The notes under the pieces are model-generated. The model made no database searches, was not told the origin of the DNA, and saw nothing but the letters and a program-made list of their open reading frames with translations. The translations under genes and the position numbers were made by a program. DNA of 64,000 nucleotides from an uncultured Actinomycetes bacterium (GTDB lineage: Bacteria; Actinomycetota; Acidimicrobiia; Acidimicrobiales; RAAP-2), in assembly GCA_903828785.1 (NCBI GenBank), contig CAIKNP010000015.1, forward strand, positions 1-64,000, read 5' to 3'. This document shows, piece after piece, positions 1-8,091 of the stretch (position 1 is its first letter; every line of letters begins with the position of its first letter).

Positions 1-118
1 AACTGTCGGCGCCAAGGTCATCGGCGAAAGAAGCTTCGAGTGTCACTTGCGCGGCGTCAACGGCGAGGACGTCGACGACGTTCTCAGTGAATTTAACTAG
101 TGCTTCGTTGCGGTCCAT
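1..118 (-). CDS. acpP: acyl carrier protein, N-terminal part (cut by window edge)
   Basis: Only the first 39 codons lie in the window. The reverse strand reads MDRNEAL and ends in DDLGADS, which is the start of the phosphopantetheine attachment motif (DLGADSLD) of acyl carrier proteins; the modified Ser is the last residue visible. The protein carries growing acyl chains as thioesters in the cytosol during type II fatty acid synthesis. The ATG at 118 has a good ribosome binding site (GGGAG, 7 nt upstream, at 126-130). It lies 61 bases after fabG on the same strand, so a fabD-fabG-acpP transcript is likely. The rest of the gene, and any fabF, would be to the left of the window. Confidence 0.9.
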   Translation of the reverse strand, partial: MDRNEALVKFTENVVDVLAVDAAQVTLEASFADDLGADS

Positions 119-135
119 GTTTGTTCTCCCTGAAA

Positions 136-151
136 AGTGGTTTGACCCACT
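136..151 (-). promoter_or_regulatory. small hairpin between fabG and acpP
   Basis: On the minus strand AGTGG-GTCAAA-CCACT forms a 5-bp stem with a 6-nt loop, followed by TTTT, just ahead of the acpP ribosome binding site. It could act as a weak attenuator or mRNA-processing site that sets acpP expression apart from fabDG. The stem is short, so this is only a suggestion. Confidence 0.2.
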
Positions 152-179
152 CTACTAAAAACACGGCTGATTACGTGAA

Positions 180-884
180 CTAGAGACCCATTGAAAGGCC
201 GCCATCGACGGCTATTACCTGGCCCGTCAAGTAACGACTGTGGTTACTGGCGAGAAACCCAACGACACCGGCAATATCGGCCACTTCACCGATGCGACCC
301 ATGGGTATGAGGGCCGTCATTTCGTCGGTGGTCGATCCGAGATTGCTCGTCATATCGGTATCCACGAAGCCTGGTGCGACGACATTGACTGTCACCCCGC
401 GACCCGCAACTTCGCGGGCCAACGAGCGCGCGAGGCCGACTAGACCAGCCTTTGACGCTGCGTAATTCGCTTGACCGGGAACACCGTAGAAGGGACTAAT
501 CGACGAGATGAAGATGATTGAACCTTGCCGATTACGAATCATGGAGGAAAGTACGGCCCGAGCGCTAAAAAACGCCCCGTCGAGGTTGATTGACAGGACG
601 GACCGCCATTGTTCATCCGACATACGCATGGCCAAACCATCGTGGGTGATTCCAGCATTGGCAACCAATACGTCGACCGGCCCAAATTTGGCGATCGACT
701 CCTTGATGACGCTATTCATTTGTTCACTGCTCGCGACATCAACCGGCGCGGCCCAAACGGCTCCGGCCGGTCCCTGACCCGAGCGCGAGAGGGCCACGAC
801 GTGGTCGCCCTCGGCGATGAAGAGTTCGGCTATGGCGTGGCCTATACCTCGACTGGCTCCGGTCACGATTACGTGTCTATTCAT
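180..884 (-). CDS. fabG: 3-oxoacyl-[acyl-carrier-protein] reductase
   Basis: A short-chain dehydrogenase of 234 residues that reduces 3-oxoacyl-ACP to 3-hydroxyacyl-ACP with NADPH. The Rossmann motif TGASRGIG is at residues 8-15, NAG at 76-78, the catalytic Ser in ISS near 127-128, and the YxxxK pair at Tyr141 and Lys145. The C-terminus (AVDGGLSMGL) is typical of FabG. The ATG overlaps the fabD stop by 4 nt (881-884), so translation is probably coupled. Its place between fabD and acpP supports the fatty acid role over that of a general short-chain dehydrogenase. Confidence 0.93.
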   Translation of the reverse strand: MNRHVIVTGASRGIGHAIAELFIAEGDHVVALSRSGQGPAGAVWAAPVDVASSEQMNSVIKESIAKFGPVDVLVANAGITHDGLAMRMSDEQWRSVLSINLDGAFFSARAVLSSMIRNRQGSIIFISSISPFYGVPGQANYAASKAGLVGLARSLAREVAGRGVTVNVVAPGFVDTDMTSNLGSTTDEMTALIPMGRIGEVADIAGVVGFLASNHSRYLTGQVIAVDGGLSMGL

Positions 885-1798
885 TGGGCGAGCTCCTTCA
901 TTTCTTGGTAGCTACCAGGGCACCACTGCGCTTCAAATTCTCGAATTCGACGCGTGAGACCGGTGAGAACGTTGCCTGGTGGCATTTCGATGCTGTGCGT
1001 AACTGATGCAGGTAGGGCTTGCGTCGCGGCTAAAAATTCGACGGGCGACGTCAATTGTCGCGATAGCAATTGTCGCCACTCGTCAGCGTCCGTGTGTGCC
1101 TTTCCGTCGACGTTGGCAATGAGAATGTGATCGGTACGCTCCCAGGCGACGCTTTCAAGAACCGCGTCGAGTTGATTCTGGGCGGGGGCCATCAGGGGTG
1201 AGTGAAAGGCTCCACCGACGGGGAGTGGTGTTGCTCGCTTCCAGCCCAGTTCGCGGTGGTTCTCGAGCACGTAGGACAAGCCTTCAACTGTGCCACTCAA
1301 GACAATTTGGCCGGATCCGTTGATGTTCGCCACCCAAACGTCCGGAAGATTTTCGAGAGCGTGGCGTGCTTCTAACTCTCCACCCATCACCGCGACCATA
1401 GAGCCATCGACCACGGTGGCAGCCTGGGCCATCGCGCTTCCGCGGGCGGCGATGACGCGGGCGCCATCTTCGATAGACAGCAAGCCCGAAGCCACCAACG
1501 CGCTGAATTCGCCCAAGCTGTGGCCGAGGAGGTAGCGAGGATTGAGTCCAGTGTCTCGCATGTCGTAGTAGCCAACGAGGGACAGGGTAAAGGTCGCGAT
1601 CTGCGCACGGTCGGTGCGCACGAGCTCTGAGGTAGGGGAGTTCAGAAGTAGCTCGGCCACATCGATGTCAGAGACTTCTGACACTCGCGAGACGATTGAC
1701 CAATGTGGTGAGTTCTGCCAGGGCGCGCCGACCCCCTCGCTGATCGAGCCTTGCCCCGGAAAGAGCACTACGGTGTCGTCTCGCATGAGCTGGGTCAT
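881..1798 (-). CDS. fabD: malonyl-CoA:ACP transacylase
   Basis: A 305-residue acyltransferase that moves malonyl from CoA to ACP, the committed loading step of fatty acid synthesis. The nucleophile elbow GHSLG places the catalytic Ser at residue 94, FPGQG is near the N-terminus, and the His of GAFHSPLM lies near residue 199. It is first in a fabD-fabG-acpP string. The ATG at 1798 has TAGCGT exactly six nt upstream (1805-1810 on the minus strand) and no Shine-Dalgarno sequence, so the transcript is probably leaderless. An in-frame ATG four codons on is a possible alternative start. Confidence 0.93.
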   Translation of the reverse strand: MTQLMRDDTVVLFPGQGSISEGVGAPWQNSPHWSIVSRVSEVSDIDVAELLLNSPTSELVRTDRAQIATFTLSLVGYYDMRDTGLNPRYLLGHSLGEFSALVASGLLSIEDGARVIAARGSAMAQAATVVDGSMVAVMGGELEARHALENLPDVWVANINGSGQIVLSGTVEGLSYVLENHRELGWKRATPLPVGGAFHSPLMAPAQNQLDAVLESVAWERTDHILIANVDGKAHTDADEWRQLLSRQLTSPVEFLAATQALPASVTHSIEMPPGNVLTGLTRRIREFEAQWCPGSYQEMKELAQ

Positions 1799-1804
1799 AG
1801 GTCA

Positions 1805-1810
1805 ACGCTA
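1805..1810 (-). promoter_or_regulatory. -10 box, leaderless promoter of fabD
   Basis: TAGCGT on the minus strand, followed by exactly six bases and the fabD ATG. It matches the actinobacterial TANNNT -10 consensus. No recognisable -35 box. Confidence 0.5.
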
Positions 1811-1870
1811 ACAGCGCCTCAGTGACCATGGAGGGAATCCGCGCCCGCACGACGAAAGCAAATGTGATTC

Positions 1871-1887
1871 GCGCCGAGGCTCGGCGC
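1871..1887 (-). terminator. GC-rich palindrome downstream of tRNA-Leu(CAA)
   Basis: GCGCCGAG and CTCGGCGC are separated by one base, giving a hairpin with a 6-bp GC stem and an AGCCT loop. It begins about 25 bases after the 3' end of the tRNA on the minus strand and is followed by a moderately T-rich stretch (ATTTGCTTTC). It probably ends the tRNA transcript before fabD. It could instead be an operator for fabD, since it lies about 60 bases upstream of that promoter. Confidence 0.4.
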
Positions 1888-1911
1888 CAATACTTTCCTA
1901 CGGCTGCAGCG

Positions 1912-1994
1912 TGCCCAGAGTGGGACTCGAACCCACACGCCCTCTCAGGCAAAGGATTTTGAGTCCTCCGCGTCTGCCATTCCGCCATCCGGGC
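1912..1994 (-). tRNA. tRNA-Leu (anticodon CAA)
   Basis: The minus strand gives a complete class II tRNA. A 7-bp acceptor stem pairs GCCCGGA with TCTGGGC, the discriminator is A, and the anticodon stem-loop has a 7-nt CTCAAAA loop with anticodon CAA at 1961-1959. There is a variable arm and a GTTCGAGTC T loop. The 3' CCA is not encoded. It reads UUG. A TAGCGT -10 box (2004-2009, minus) lies nine bases upstream. Confidence 0.95.
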
Positions 1995-2003
1995 TGCAGT
2001 TCT

Positions 2004-2009
2004 ACGCTA
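2004..2009 (-). promoter_or_regulatory. -10 box of tRNA-Leu(CAA)
   Basis: TAGCGT on the minus strand, nine bases before the mature 5' end. The other two tRNAs in the window have a TANNNT box ten bases upstream, so the spacing is consistent. It is back to back with the menC -10 candidate at 2020-2025. Confidence 0.4.
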
Positions 2010-2032
2010 TCAGTATCCGTAAGGTGGTGTTC

Positions 2033-3088
2033 GTGCGTGTATCGCTCTTCGTCTTTTCCTCAGAGCTGTCGTCGTCGGTTCGAGCGGCCAGCCAAAGCCA
2101 CACCCGCCGTCAGCACCTCGTCTTGCGTCTCTTCTCGGATGGGGTATCGGGTTGGGGTGAAGTAAGCCCCCAGCCCTTTCACCTCAATGGCGATCCGTCC
2201 TTCGAGGAAGTCGCTCGGGAACTCGGAGAGTACCTTCTTCCACTATTTGCGGATACTTTTCGCCGGGAGGGAGCGATTCCCCATTGGAGTCGAATCTCGC
2301 GCTTCGCCGGTTCACGTTCCGCCTCACCGTGGGCCGCGGCGCTCGTTGAAATGGCCGCTCTTGACTGGCTCGAGCGCAACTCGAATCGAGCGATAGCCGA
2401 GCAGTGGCCCCCTCGCTTTTCGGTGCCCGTAATGCAAACCGTAGGGGCTCTGGATGATGAGTGGCCCATAGACCTCAGCCGGACGGCACAACTTCGGCTG
2501 AAGGTCGACGGTCGGGCGCTGAGCGACCGAATTCTCGAGCGCTTGCGAACAGTGGCAGTGCCGATCCTGCTCGATTACAACTGCAGCACTCCGCAGGGTG
2601 ACGAAATTGCCCACCACCTCCGCCAGCTGGAAAACCTGGTTGAAGTTGTTGCCGTCGAGCAACCCTACGCACCCGGCAACGTGGTTGATCACAGCCTGCT
2701 CGCGGCCGCTCTTCCGGTAGCGGTGAGTTTGGATGAGGGCATACGATCAGCCCGAGATATTAGTTACGCCGCACGCTACGCGGCGGCCACATTCATTTGC
2801 CTAAAGCCGGCTCGTCTGGGGGGCTATGCGGTGGCGCGAACCTGTGCCGCCCTCGCACTGGAATTGGGCTTGCGCCCTTACATTGGTGGCTTCTTCGAAG
2901 GTCCTCTGGGGCGCAGTGCGAATCGAATCCTCGCCCAGAATTCGGTCACTGAGCCCAGTGACATAGCGACAGTAGTAACCAAAGAACAAGCGACGTGGGG
3001 GATTGCGAACGATGGATGGGGAGTGGTACCCAGTGCCGAATGGCTCGAGCAAACAGTGCTGTTGAGCGATATTAAGGCGGAGGCGTAA
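2033..3088 (+). CDS. menC: o-succinylbenzoate synthase-like enolase-superfamily enzyme
   Basis: About 351 residues, an enolase-superfamily protein most like o-succinylbenzoate synthase, which dehydrates SHCHC in menaquinone synthesis. Counted from the GTG at 2024, the active-site set is present: Lys160 (RLKVDG), the metal ligands Asp184 (LLDYN), Glu212 (VEQP) and Asp237 (SLDEG), and Lys261 (CLKPARLGG). The first Lys of the usual KxK is Arg here. GTG codons at 2024, 2027 and 2033 are all possible starts. I prefer 2033 because TAAGGT lies seven bases upstream, as for leaderless genes nearby, and the N-terminus then begins VRVSLF as in the family. No other men genes are here, so N-acylamino-acid racemase or dipeptide epimerase activity cannot be excluded. 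Confidence 0.8.
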   Translation: MRVSLFVFSSELSSSVRAASQSHTRRQHLVLRLFSDGVSGWGEVSPQPFHLNGDPSFEEVARELGEYLLPLFADTFRREGAIPHWSRISRFAGSRSASPWAAALVEMAALDWLERNSNRAIAEQWPPRFSVPVMQTVGALDDEWPIDLSRTAQLRLKVDGRALSDRILERLRTVAVPILLDYNCSTPQGDEIAHHLRQLENLVEVVAVEQPYAPGNVVDHSLLAAALPVAVSLDEGIRSARDISYAARYAAATFICLKPARLGGYAVARTCAALALELGLRPYIGGFFEGPLGRSANRILAQNSVTEPSDIATVVTKEQATWGIANDGWGVVPSAEWLEQTVLLSDIKAEA

Positions 3089-3091
3089 AGT
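3086..3091 (+). promoter_or_regulatory. -10 box, leaderless promoter of the 97-residue gene and pdtaR
   Basis: TAAAGT, six bases before the ATG at 3098. It overlaps the menC stop codon (TAA at 3086-3088). Confidence 0.45.
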
Positions 3092-3097
3092 TCCTTC

Positions 3098-3391
3098 ATG
3101 AGTGAGCGCGCCCAAAGAAGGCACCTGGACGACGTACAGCGTCGATTGATGTTGGCGCGAGAGAGCATGCGCATTCTCGAAGAACAAGTAGCCGTCTGGA
3201 ATGATTCGCTCGAAGAGGCCCGTATTCGCTCGCTCGTGTCGGAAACGCCACAACAACAAGCTGACTACAACGAACTACTTAAACACGTGACGGTAGCCAA
3301 TGATGAGTTACTTCGGCGTCGTGCCGACGTGGCAAACTTATTGAGGGAACGCGACGAATCGTTGCGTCGCTACACATCCAAGGAGTCGTAA
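3098..3391 (+). CDS. hypothetical coiled-coil protein upstream of pdtaR
   Basis: A 97-residue, highly charged protein without membrane segments or a signal peptide. Its sequence is mostly helical, with heptad-like Leu spacing from about residue 8 to 40 and again from 60 to 90, so a coiled-coil or helical hairpin is likely. I do not recognise a named family. Its TAA stop overlaps the pdtaR ATG by one base (TAATG at 3389-3393), so the two are probably translated together. That coupling makes a role linked to the response regulator plausible, but this is inference from position only. Confidence 0.8.
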   Translation: MSERAQRRHLDDVQRRLMLARESMRILEEQVAVWNDSLEEARIRSLVSETPQQQADYNELLKHVTVANDELLRRRADVANLLRERDESLRRYTSKES

Positions 3392-3957
3392 TGAGTGTTC
3401 GAGTCGTGATTGCTGACGATGAATCAATAATCCGCATGGACCTTAAGGAGATTCTCGAGTCGGCGGAGTACTTGGTCGTTGGCGAAGCAGCCAACGGGAC
3501 CGACGCGCTGACTCTTATCCAGGACTTGCAGCCCGACTTGGCATTGCTGGACATCAAGATGCCGGGCCTTGACGGCTTGCAGGTGGCGCAGGCAGTCAAG
3601 GGATCATCCACCTCGGTGGTCCTCCTCACGGCCTTTAGCCAACGCCACCTCATCGAGAGCGCCCGGGACGCGGGAGCGTTGGCCTACTTAGTTAAACCCT
3701 TTCGCTCTTCCGAAATCTTGCCGAAATTGGCCTCACTGCTCGATCCCGACGCAGCCAAAGTGATGTCGGAGCCCGTGGTGGCTGACGACAAGATCGAGAC
3801 GAGAGAAATCGTGCAGGCGGCGAAAGAGCAGCTGATGGATGAGAAGGGTTGGGACGAAGCTACGGCCTTTGAATTCATTCAACAGACGGCAATGCGTGGT
3901 CGCAGCCGGATGCGTGACGTGGCACAGGCGATTCTGAAGGGCACAGTTCTTGACTGA
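3391..3957 (+). CDS. pdtaR: ANTAR-domain response regulator (PdtaR-like)
   Basis: 188 residues with an N-terminal receiver domain (1-120) and a C-terminal ANTAR RNA-binding domain (about 127-180). The acidic pair is Asp9-Asp10, the phosphoacceptor is Asp54 (LLDIKMPGLDG), the switch Thr is in LLTAF, and Lys102 is in VKPF. ANTAR proteins bind paired hexaloop hairpins in mRNA leaders and prevent termination. The architecture matches mycobacterial PdtaR (Rv1626), whose kinase PdtaS is usually encoded elsewhere; no kinase is seen here. Coupled to the upstream coiled-coil gene, and overlapped by 8 nt by polA. Confidence 0.9.
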   Translation: MSVRVVIADDESIIRMDLKEILESAEYLVVGEAANGTDALTLIQDLQPDLALLDIKMPGLDGLQVAQAVKGSSTSVVLLTAFSQRHLIESARDAGALAYLVKPFRSSEILPKLASLLDPDAAKVMSEPVVADDKIETREIVQAAKEQLMDEKGWDEATAFEFIQQTAMRGRSRMRDVAQAILKGTVLD

Positions 3958-6562
3958 AACCGCAGACCGTCGACCACTTTTGTTACTCGATGGAATGTCA
4001 CTCGCCTTTAGGGCCTTTTTCGCCTTGTCGCCCGAGATTGCTACCTCGAGCGGTCTCGTTACCAATGCCCTTCACGGTTTTGCGTCAATGGTGCATTCCC
4101 TGATTCGTTCGCAGGAGCCGCGATCGTTAGCGGTGGCTTTTGATCTTCCTGGTGGCACATTCCGAGACGCCATGACGGAAGACTACAAAGGTGGGAGAGC
4201 GCAGACGCCGCCGGAGCTGGAGCCCCAGTTCGCGTTGATACGTGAATTTTGTGAGGTACTAGGTATTCCGGTGGTGGGCATTCCCGGCTTCGAAGCTGAT
4301 GACGTACTTGCGACCCTGGCAACCTGGGGCCGCGACGCCCATATGCCCGTGGTGATTGTCACTGGCGATCGAGACTCGTTTCAACTCGTAGAAGACCCCT
4401 ACGTTCGCGTGTTGTACAACCGTCGGGGGGTGTCGGATTACTCGCTCTACGATGAGGCGGGGATTTTTGAGCGCTGCGGAATCGAGCCGCTGCGCTACCC
4501 TTTGCTGGCCGCGTTGCGGGGCGATGCTTCTGACAATTTGCCGGGAGTTCCCGGCGTGGGCGAGAAGACGGCCGCCAAGTTGTTTGCGCAGTATCGCGAC
4601 CTCGACGACCTATATAACAATCTCGATGCGCTGACGCCAAAGCTGCGAGAGAACCTCGCCACTTACGAAGATCGAGCACGTCAAAACGTCGCGCTGATGC
4701 AACTGGTGCGCACGGTGCCCATCGACGCGCGCTTGGAGGATTTCGTTATCGGAGGCTGGAAGGCCGGTGACGTTGCCGCCTTCTTTGACCGATACGAGAT
4801 GAGGGCGATGCGGTCACGTTTCGAGAAATTGGTACGCGACGGGCTCTTTGGCGAGGCCTTGACTGACCCCACTCCAGTGCAGAAATCAGCAATCGCTTCG
4901 GCTATCACCCCTACTCTCGTGACCACTGTTACTGGCTGGCAAAGCGAGTTGATCGTGGCGAGTGCTGAAGGCAGTCGTGTGGGGCTCTTCAACGCCCAGC
5001 GCAATGAAGTGTGGGTGGGTGATCTTGATGATGCGATAGCCATCATTTCATCCAACAATCTTGCGGGCCATGATTTGAAGCCCATCTACCGTCGCGCATC
5101 GGAACGAGGAGTCGTTCTCAACGCGCCCGTTGACGATCTCGCGATAATGGCGTACTTGGTTGACGTAAACGCCGGACGCTACGACGTGGCCGATTTAAGT
5201 ACCCGTTACCTCAACGAGAATTTGACGTCGTCAACACCTTCACTTTTCGACTCCAACGCCGACGACGATGCCGTGCGGGCGCGCGTTGTCGCGGTGACCC
5301 GTATGCTCCCGCTCTTGCGAGCGGAGGTCGCGCAGTGGGAAATGCAGTTTGTCTACACCGCTATAGAACTGCCCTTGGTTGCCGTACTGGGAAAGATGGA
5401 GGCGCGAGGTGTCAGCGTTGACGTAGAACTGCTGCGCAGCATCAACGCCGAGTTCACGCTTGAGGTGGCCCCACTCGATCAGGAAATCCAGACGCTGGCG
5501 GGTCACCCCTTCAAGGTCAATTCACCCAGCCAACTAGCAGTGGTGCTTTTTGATGAGATGGGTCTCACGCACGGCAAGAAGACGAAGACTGGTTTCTCAA
5601 CCGACGCGCAGACACTCGAATCCATTGTCGACGAACATCGCATAGTTCCGCTCATTCTTCGATTCCGCGAAATCGAGAAATTGCGGTCCACCTACGGACA
5701 GCCCCTCATCGACGCTGTTGGGGCTGATGGGCGCATTCACGCGCAGTTTCAACAGACCGTCGCTCGAACGGGTCGTCTGAGTTCGGAAAACCCCAACTTG
5801 CACAACATTCCCGTGCGCTCAACTGAGGGTCGACGCTTGCGTTACGCCTTCGTTCCCCAGGAGGGCTGGTTGCTGGCGGTGGCCGATTACAACCAAATTG
5901 AGTTGCGCATACTCGCTCACCTCTCCCATGACGAAGGCTTGCTGGCCGCTTTCGCGTCAGATCAAGACGTGCATAGATCGATCGCGTCGTCGGTGTTCGG
6001 TGTTGCCCCGAGCGAGGTGACTCACGAGCAACGCGAACAAGCGAAGGCTGTTTCCTACGGATTGGCGTACGGGATGGAGGCCTTCGGGCTTAGTCAACGA
6101 CTCGGTATTCCGGTGAGTCAAGCGCGCGGCATTATGGATCGCTATTTCGCCGGATTTCCCTCCATCAAGGCTTACATGGAAGAAACCATTCGTTCAATAG
6201 CCACGGCGGGGTTCTCGCGTACGGAATTCGGACGCGTTCGTCCTTTCCCCGACTTGCTGACCGCTATTGGTCCGGCACGAGCGGGTGCGGAGCGTCAGGC
6301 GATGAATGCGGGTATCCAGGGACTGGCGGCGGACATTTTTAAAGCCGCGTTGGTCCGTCTTGATGAGCGATTGACGGCTGAAGGACTCGAAGCTCGATTG
6401 ATCCTTCAAGTGCATGATGAAGTGCTGGTGGAGTCGCCCCCGCACGAGCGCGAACAGGTAGAAGTCGCAATTCTTGAGACCTTGGCCAATGTGGCGGCGT
6501 TATCAGTGCCGCTGGAAGTTTCCTTGCACTGGGGAAAGAGCTGGGCCGACGCCAAAGGGTAG
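3950..6562 (+). CDS. polA: DNA polymerase I
   Basis: 870 residues, full length. The N-terminal 5' nuclease (about 1-295) keeps the flap-endonuclease acidic motifs (EADDVLATLA, VTGDRDSFQLV). The middle region (about 310-470) has the shape of the 3'-5' exonuclease domain but lacks the DxE motif, so proofreading is probably absent, as in mycobacterial and Thermus enzymes. The polymerase domain has motif A Asp646 (VADYNQIELR), motif B Lys699 to Tyr703 (KAVSYG), and motif C Asp823 (QVHDEV). The start is TTG at 3950, inside the pdtaR end with an 8-nt overlap. It fills gaps in repair and removes primer RNA. Confidence 0.95.
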   Translation: MTETADRRPLLLLDGMSLAFRAFFALSPEIATSSGLVTNALHGFASMVHSLIRSQEPRSLAVAFDLPGGTFRDAMTEDYKGGRAQTPPELEPQFALIREFCEVLGIPVVGIPGFEADDVLATLATWGRDAHMPVVIVTGDRDSFQLVEDPYVRVLYNRRGVSDYSLYDEAGIFERCGIEPLRYPLLAALRGDASDNLPGVPGVGEKTAAKLFAQYRDLDDLYNNLDALTPKLRENLATYEDRARQNVALMQLVRTVPIDARLEDFVIGGWKAGDVAAFFDRYEMRAMRSRFEKLVRDGLFGEALTDPTPVQKSAIASAITPTLVTTVTGWQSELIVASAEGSRVGLFNAQRNEVWVGDLDDAIAIISSNNLAGHDLKPIYRRASERGVVLNAPVDDLAIMAYLVDVNAGRYDVADLSTRYLNENLTSSTPSLFDSNADDDAVRARVVAVTRMLPLLRAEVAQWEMQFVYTAIELPLVAVLGKMEARGVSVDVELLRSINAEFTLEVAPLDQEIQTLAGHPFKVNSPSQLAVVLFDEMGLTHGKKTKTGFSTDAQTLESIVDEHRIVPLILRFREIEKLRSTYGQPLIDAVGADGRIHAQFQQTVARTGRLSSENPNLHNIPVRSTEGRRLRYAFVPQEGWLLAVADYNQIELRILAHLSHDEGLLAAFASDQDVHRSIASSVFGVAPSEVTHEQREQAKAVSYGLAYGMEAFGLSQRLGIPVSQARGIMDRYFAGFPSIKAYMEETIRSIATAGFSRTEFGRVRPFPDLLTAIGPARAGAERQAMNAGIQGLAADIFKAALVRLDERLTAEGLEARLILQVHDEVLVESPPHEREQVEVAILETLANVAALSVPLEVSLHWGKSWADAKG

Positions 6563-6658
6563 CGGGGACTGGTAAGGTGGTAAGTCCTGCGCCAACACCG
6601 GTGGCGTGGGTTCCTACTGTCTAGTTAGCCCCGGTGTGGTCTAAACAAAGGTTTTACA
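6563..6658 (+). promoter_or_regulatory. rpsA promoter and leader region
   Basis: The 96 bases between polA and rpsA hold two -10-like hexamers (TAAGGT at 6573-6578, TACTGT at 6615-6620). An inverted pair, ACACCGG (6595-6601) and CCGGTGT (6631-6637), could form a 7-bp stem. The Shine-Dalgarno AAAGG lies seven bases before the ATG. S1 is autoregulated in several bacteria, so the stem may be a translational operator; this is untested inference. Confidence 0.35.
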
Positions 6659-8011
6659 ATGTCGAACGGCTCCAGCCTCCTCTCCACGGTGCAAATGGGC
6701 ACCTTTGACGCCGAGGGAAATTACATTCCCCGCGTCATTACCGAAGACAACTTGGTCGGTACCGACCTAACCGCCTTGGTCGAAAATTCAGTTCTGGAAT
6801 TTGAAGACGGTGACCTGGTCACTGGAACGGTCGTCAAGATCGATCACGACGAAGTCCTTCTGGACATTGGCTTCAAGTCCGAAGGTGTTATTCCCGGTCG
6901 AGAACTGTCGATTCGCAATGACGTCGACCCGCACACCATCGTCTCGATCGGCGAGAAGGTGGAGTGCCTCGTTCTCCAAAAGGAGGACAAGGAGGGTCGT
7001 CTGGTTCTCTCGAAGAAGCGTGCTCAGTACGAAAAGGCTTGGGCCAACATTGAAGAACTCAAGAACCGTGGTGAGATGGTTTCCGGAATGGTTATTGAAG
7101 TTGTTAAGGGTGGCTTGATTGTGGACATTGGCCTCCGCGGCTTCTTGCCTGCGTCCCTGGTTGAACTGCGTCGGGTTCGCGAACTTCAGCCCTACATTGG
7201 CAAGACTGTTGAAGCGAAGATCATTGAGCTTGACCGCAACCGTAACAACGTGGTCCTCTCTCGTCGAGCCTGGCTCGAGGAGAACCAGAAGGAACAGCGC
7301 GGCGATTTCCTCAACAACCTCAAGCCCGGCGAACGCCGTCACGGTGTTATTTCCTCCGTTGTTAACTTCGGCGCCTTCGTGGACTTGGGCGGCATGGACG
7401 GCCTCATTCACGTTTCCGAACTCAGCTGGAAGCACATCGATCACCCCAACCAGGTGGTGGCCGTGGGCGACGAAGTTGACGTGGAAGTGCTCGAGGTCGA
7501 TTTCTCGAAGGAGCGCATCTCACTCTCCCTCAAGGCGACGCAGTCCGACCCCTGGCAGGTCTTTGCCGAGGGCCACGCCGTTGACCAGCTGGTCTACGGT
7601 CGCGTCACGAAGTTGGTGCCCTTTGGCGCATTCGTCCAGGTTGGCGACGGCATCGAAGGTTTGGTGCACATTTCCGAATTGGCCGCACACCACGTCGAGT
7701 CTCCCGACCAGGTGGTCAGCGCGGGCGAAGAATTGTGGGTCAAGATTATCGAGCTCGACACCGCTCGTCGACGCATCAGCTTGTCCATCAAGCAGGCGGC
7801 TGAGGGTGGCGAAGTGTCAGCGGAGTACCGCGAGGCCTTTGGTTCACACGCCTACGACACCGAGGGCAACTACATCGGCGGTTTTGAGTTCGGCCAATTT
7901 ACTCCAGAAACTGAAGCACAGGCTGCGTGGGCCGAATACGCCACTGAAGTCACCCCCAAGGCTGACGACGTCGAAGCTCCGGCCGATGACGTCACGGCTG
8001 AAGAGGCCTAG
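6659..8011 (+). CDS. rpsA: 30S ribosomal protein S1
   Basis: 450 residues with four S1 RNA-binding repeats, at about 48-120, 138-205, 222-292 and 307-378, each recognisable by a GxV…G.. F/LV.. G..G..H.SEL pattern. Four-repeat S1 is the usual actinobacterial form, shorter than the six-repeat enterobacterial protein. The C-terminal tail after about 395 is acidic and Ala-rich (EAPADDVTAEEA), as in mycobacterial S1. It binds mRNA on the 30S subunit and assists initiation on structured leaders. It has its own Shine-Dalgarno sequence and is followed by a strong intrinsic terminator, so it is likely monocistronic. Confidence 0.97.
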   Translation: MSNGSSLLSTVQMGTFDAEGNYIPRVITEDNLVGTDLTALVENSVLEFEDGDLVTGTVVKIDHDEVLLDIGFKSEGVIPGRELSIRNDVDPHTIVSIGEKVECLVLQKEDKEGRLVLSKKRAQYEKAWANIEELKNRGEMVSGMVIEVVKGGLIVDIGLRGFLPASLVELRRVRELQPYIGKTVEAKIIELDRNRNNVVLSRRAWLEENQKEQRGDFLNNLKPGERRHGVISSVVNFGAFVDLGGMDGLIHVSELSWKHIDHPNQVVAVGDEVDVEVLEVDFSKERISLSLKATQSDPWQVFAEGHAVDQLVYGRVTKLVPFGAFVQVGDGIEGLVHISELAAHHVESPDQVVSAGEELWVKIIELDTARRRISLSIKQAAEGGEVSAEYREAFGSHAYDTEGNYIGGFEFGQFTPETEAQAAWAEYATEVTPKADDVEAPADDVTAEEA

Positions 8012-8036
8012 AACACCATCATTCGGCTGATGAATT

Positions 8037-8076
8037 CCCACGGTCGCTGCGGCGGTCGTGGGTTTCATCATCTTTT
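8037..8076 (+). terminator. intrinsic terminator after rpsA
   Basis: An 11-bp stem (8037-8047 with 8052-8062, two G-U pairs) closes a TGCG tetraloop and is followed by TTTCATCATCTTTT. It sits 26 bases after the rpsA stop. It is the clearest intrinsic terminator in the window. Confidence 0.8.
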
Positions 8077-8079
8077 GGC

Positions 8080-8085
8080 TACGGT
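8080..8085 (+). promoter_or_regulatory. -10 box, leaderless promoter of coaE-uvrB
   Basis: TACGGT followed by six bases and the coaE ATG at 8092. It starts right after the T-run of the rpsA terminator, so terminator and promoter abut. Confidence 0.45.
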
Positions 8086-8091
8086 TGAACA

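Noticed and set aside
7119-8030. A 303-codon frame overlapping rpsA in another register
   Set aside because: Low-complexity Ser/Thr/Arg-rich composition typical of a shifted frame; S1 repeats are clear in the annotated frame.
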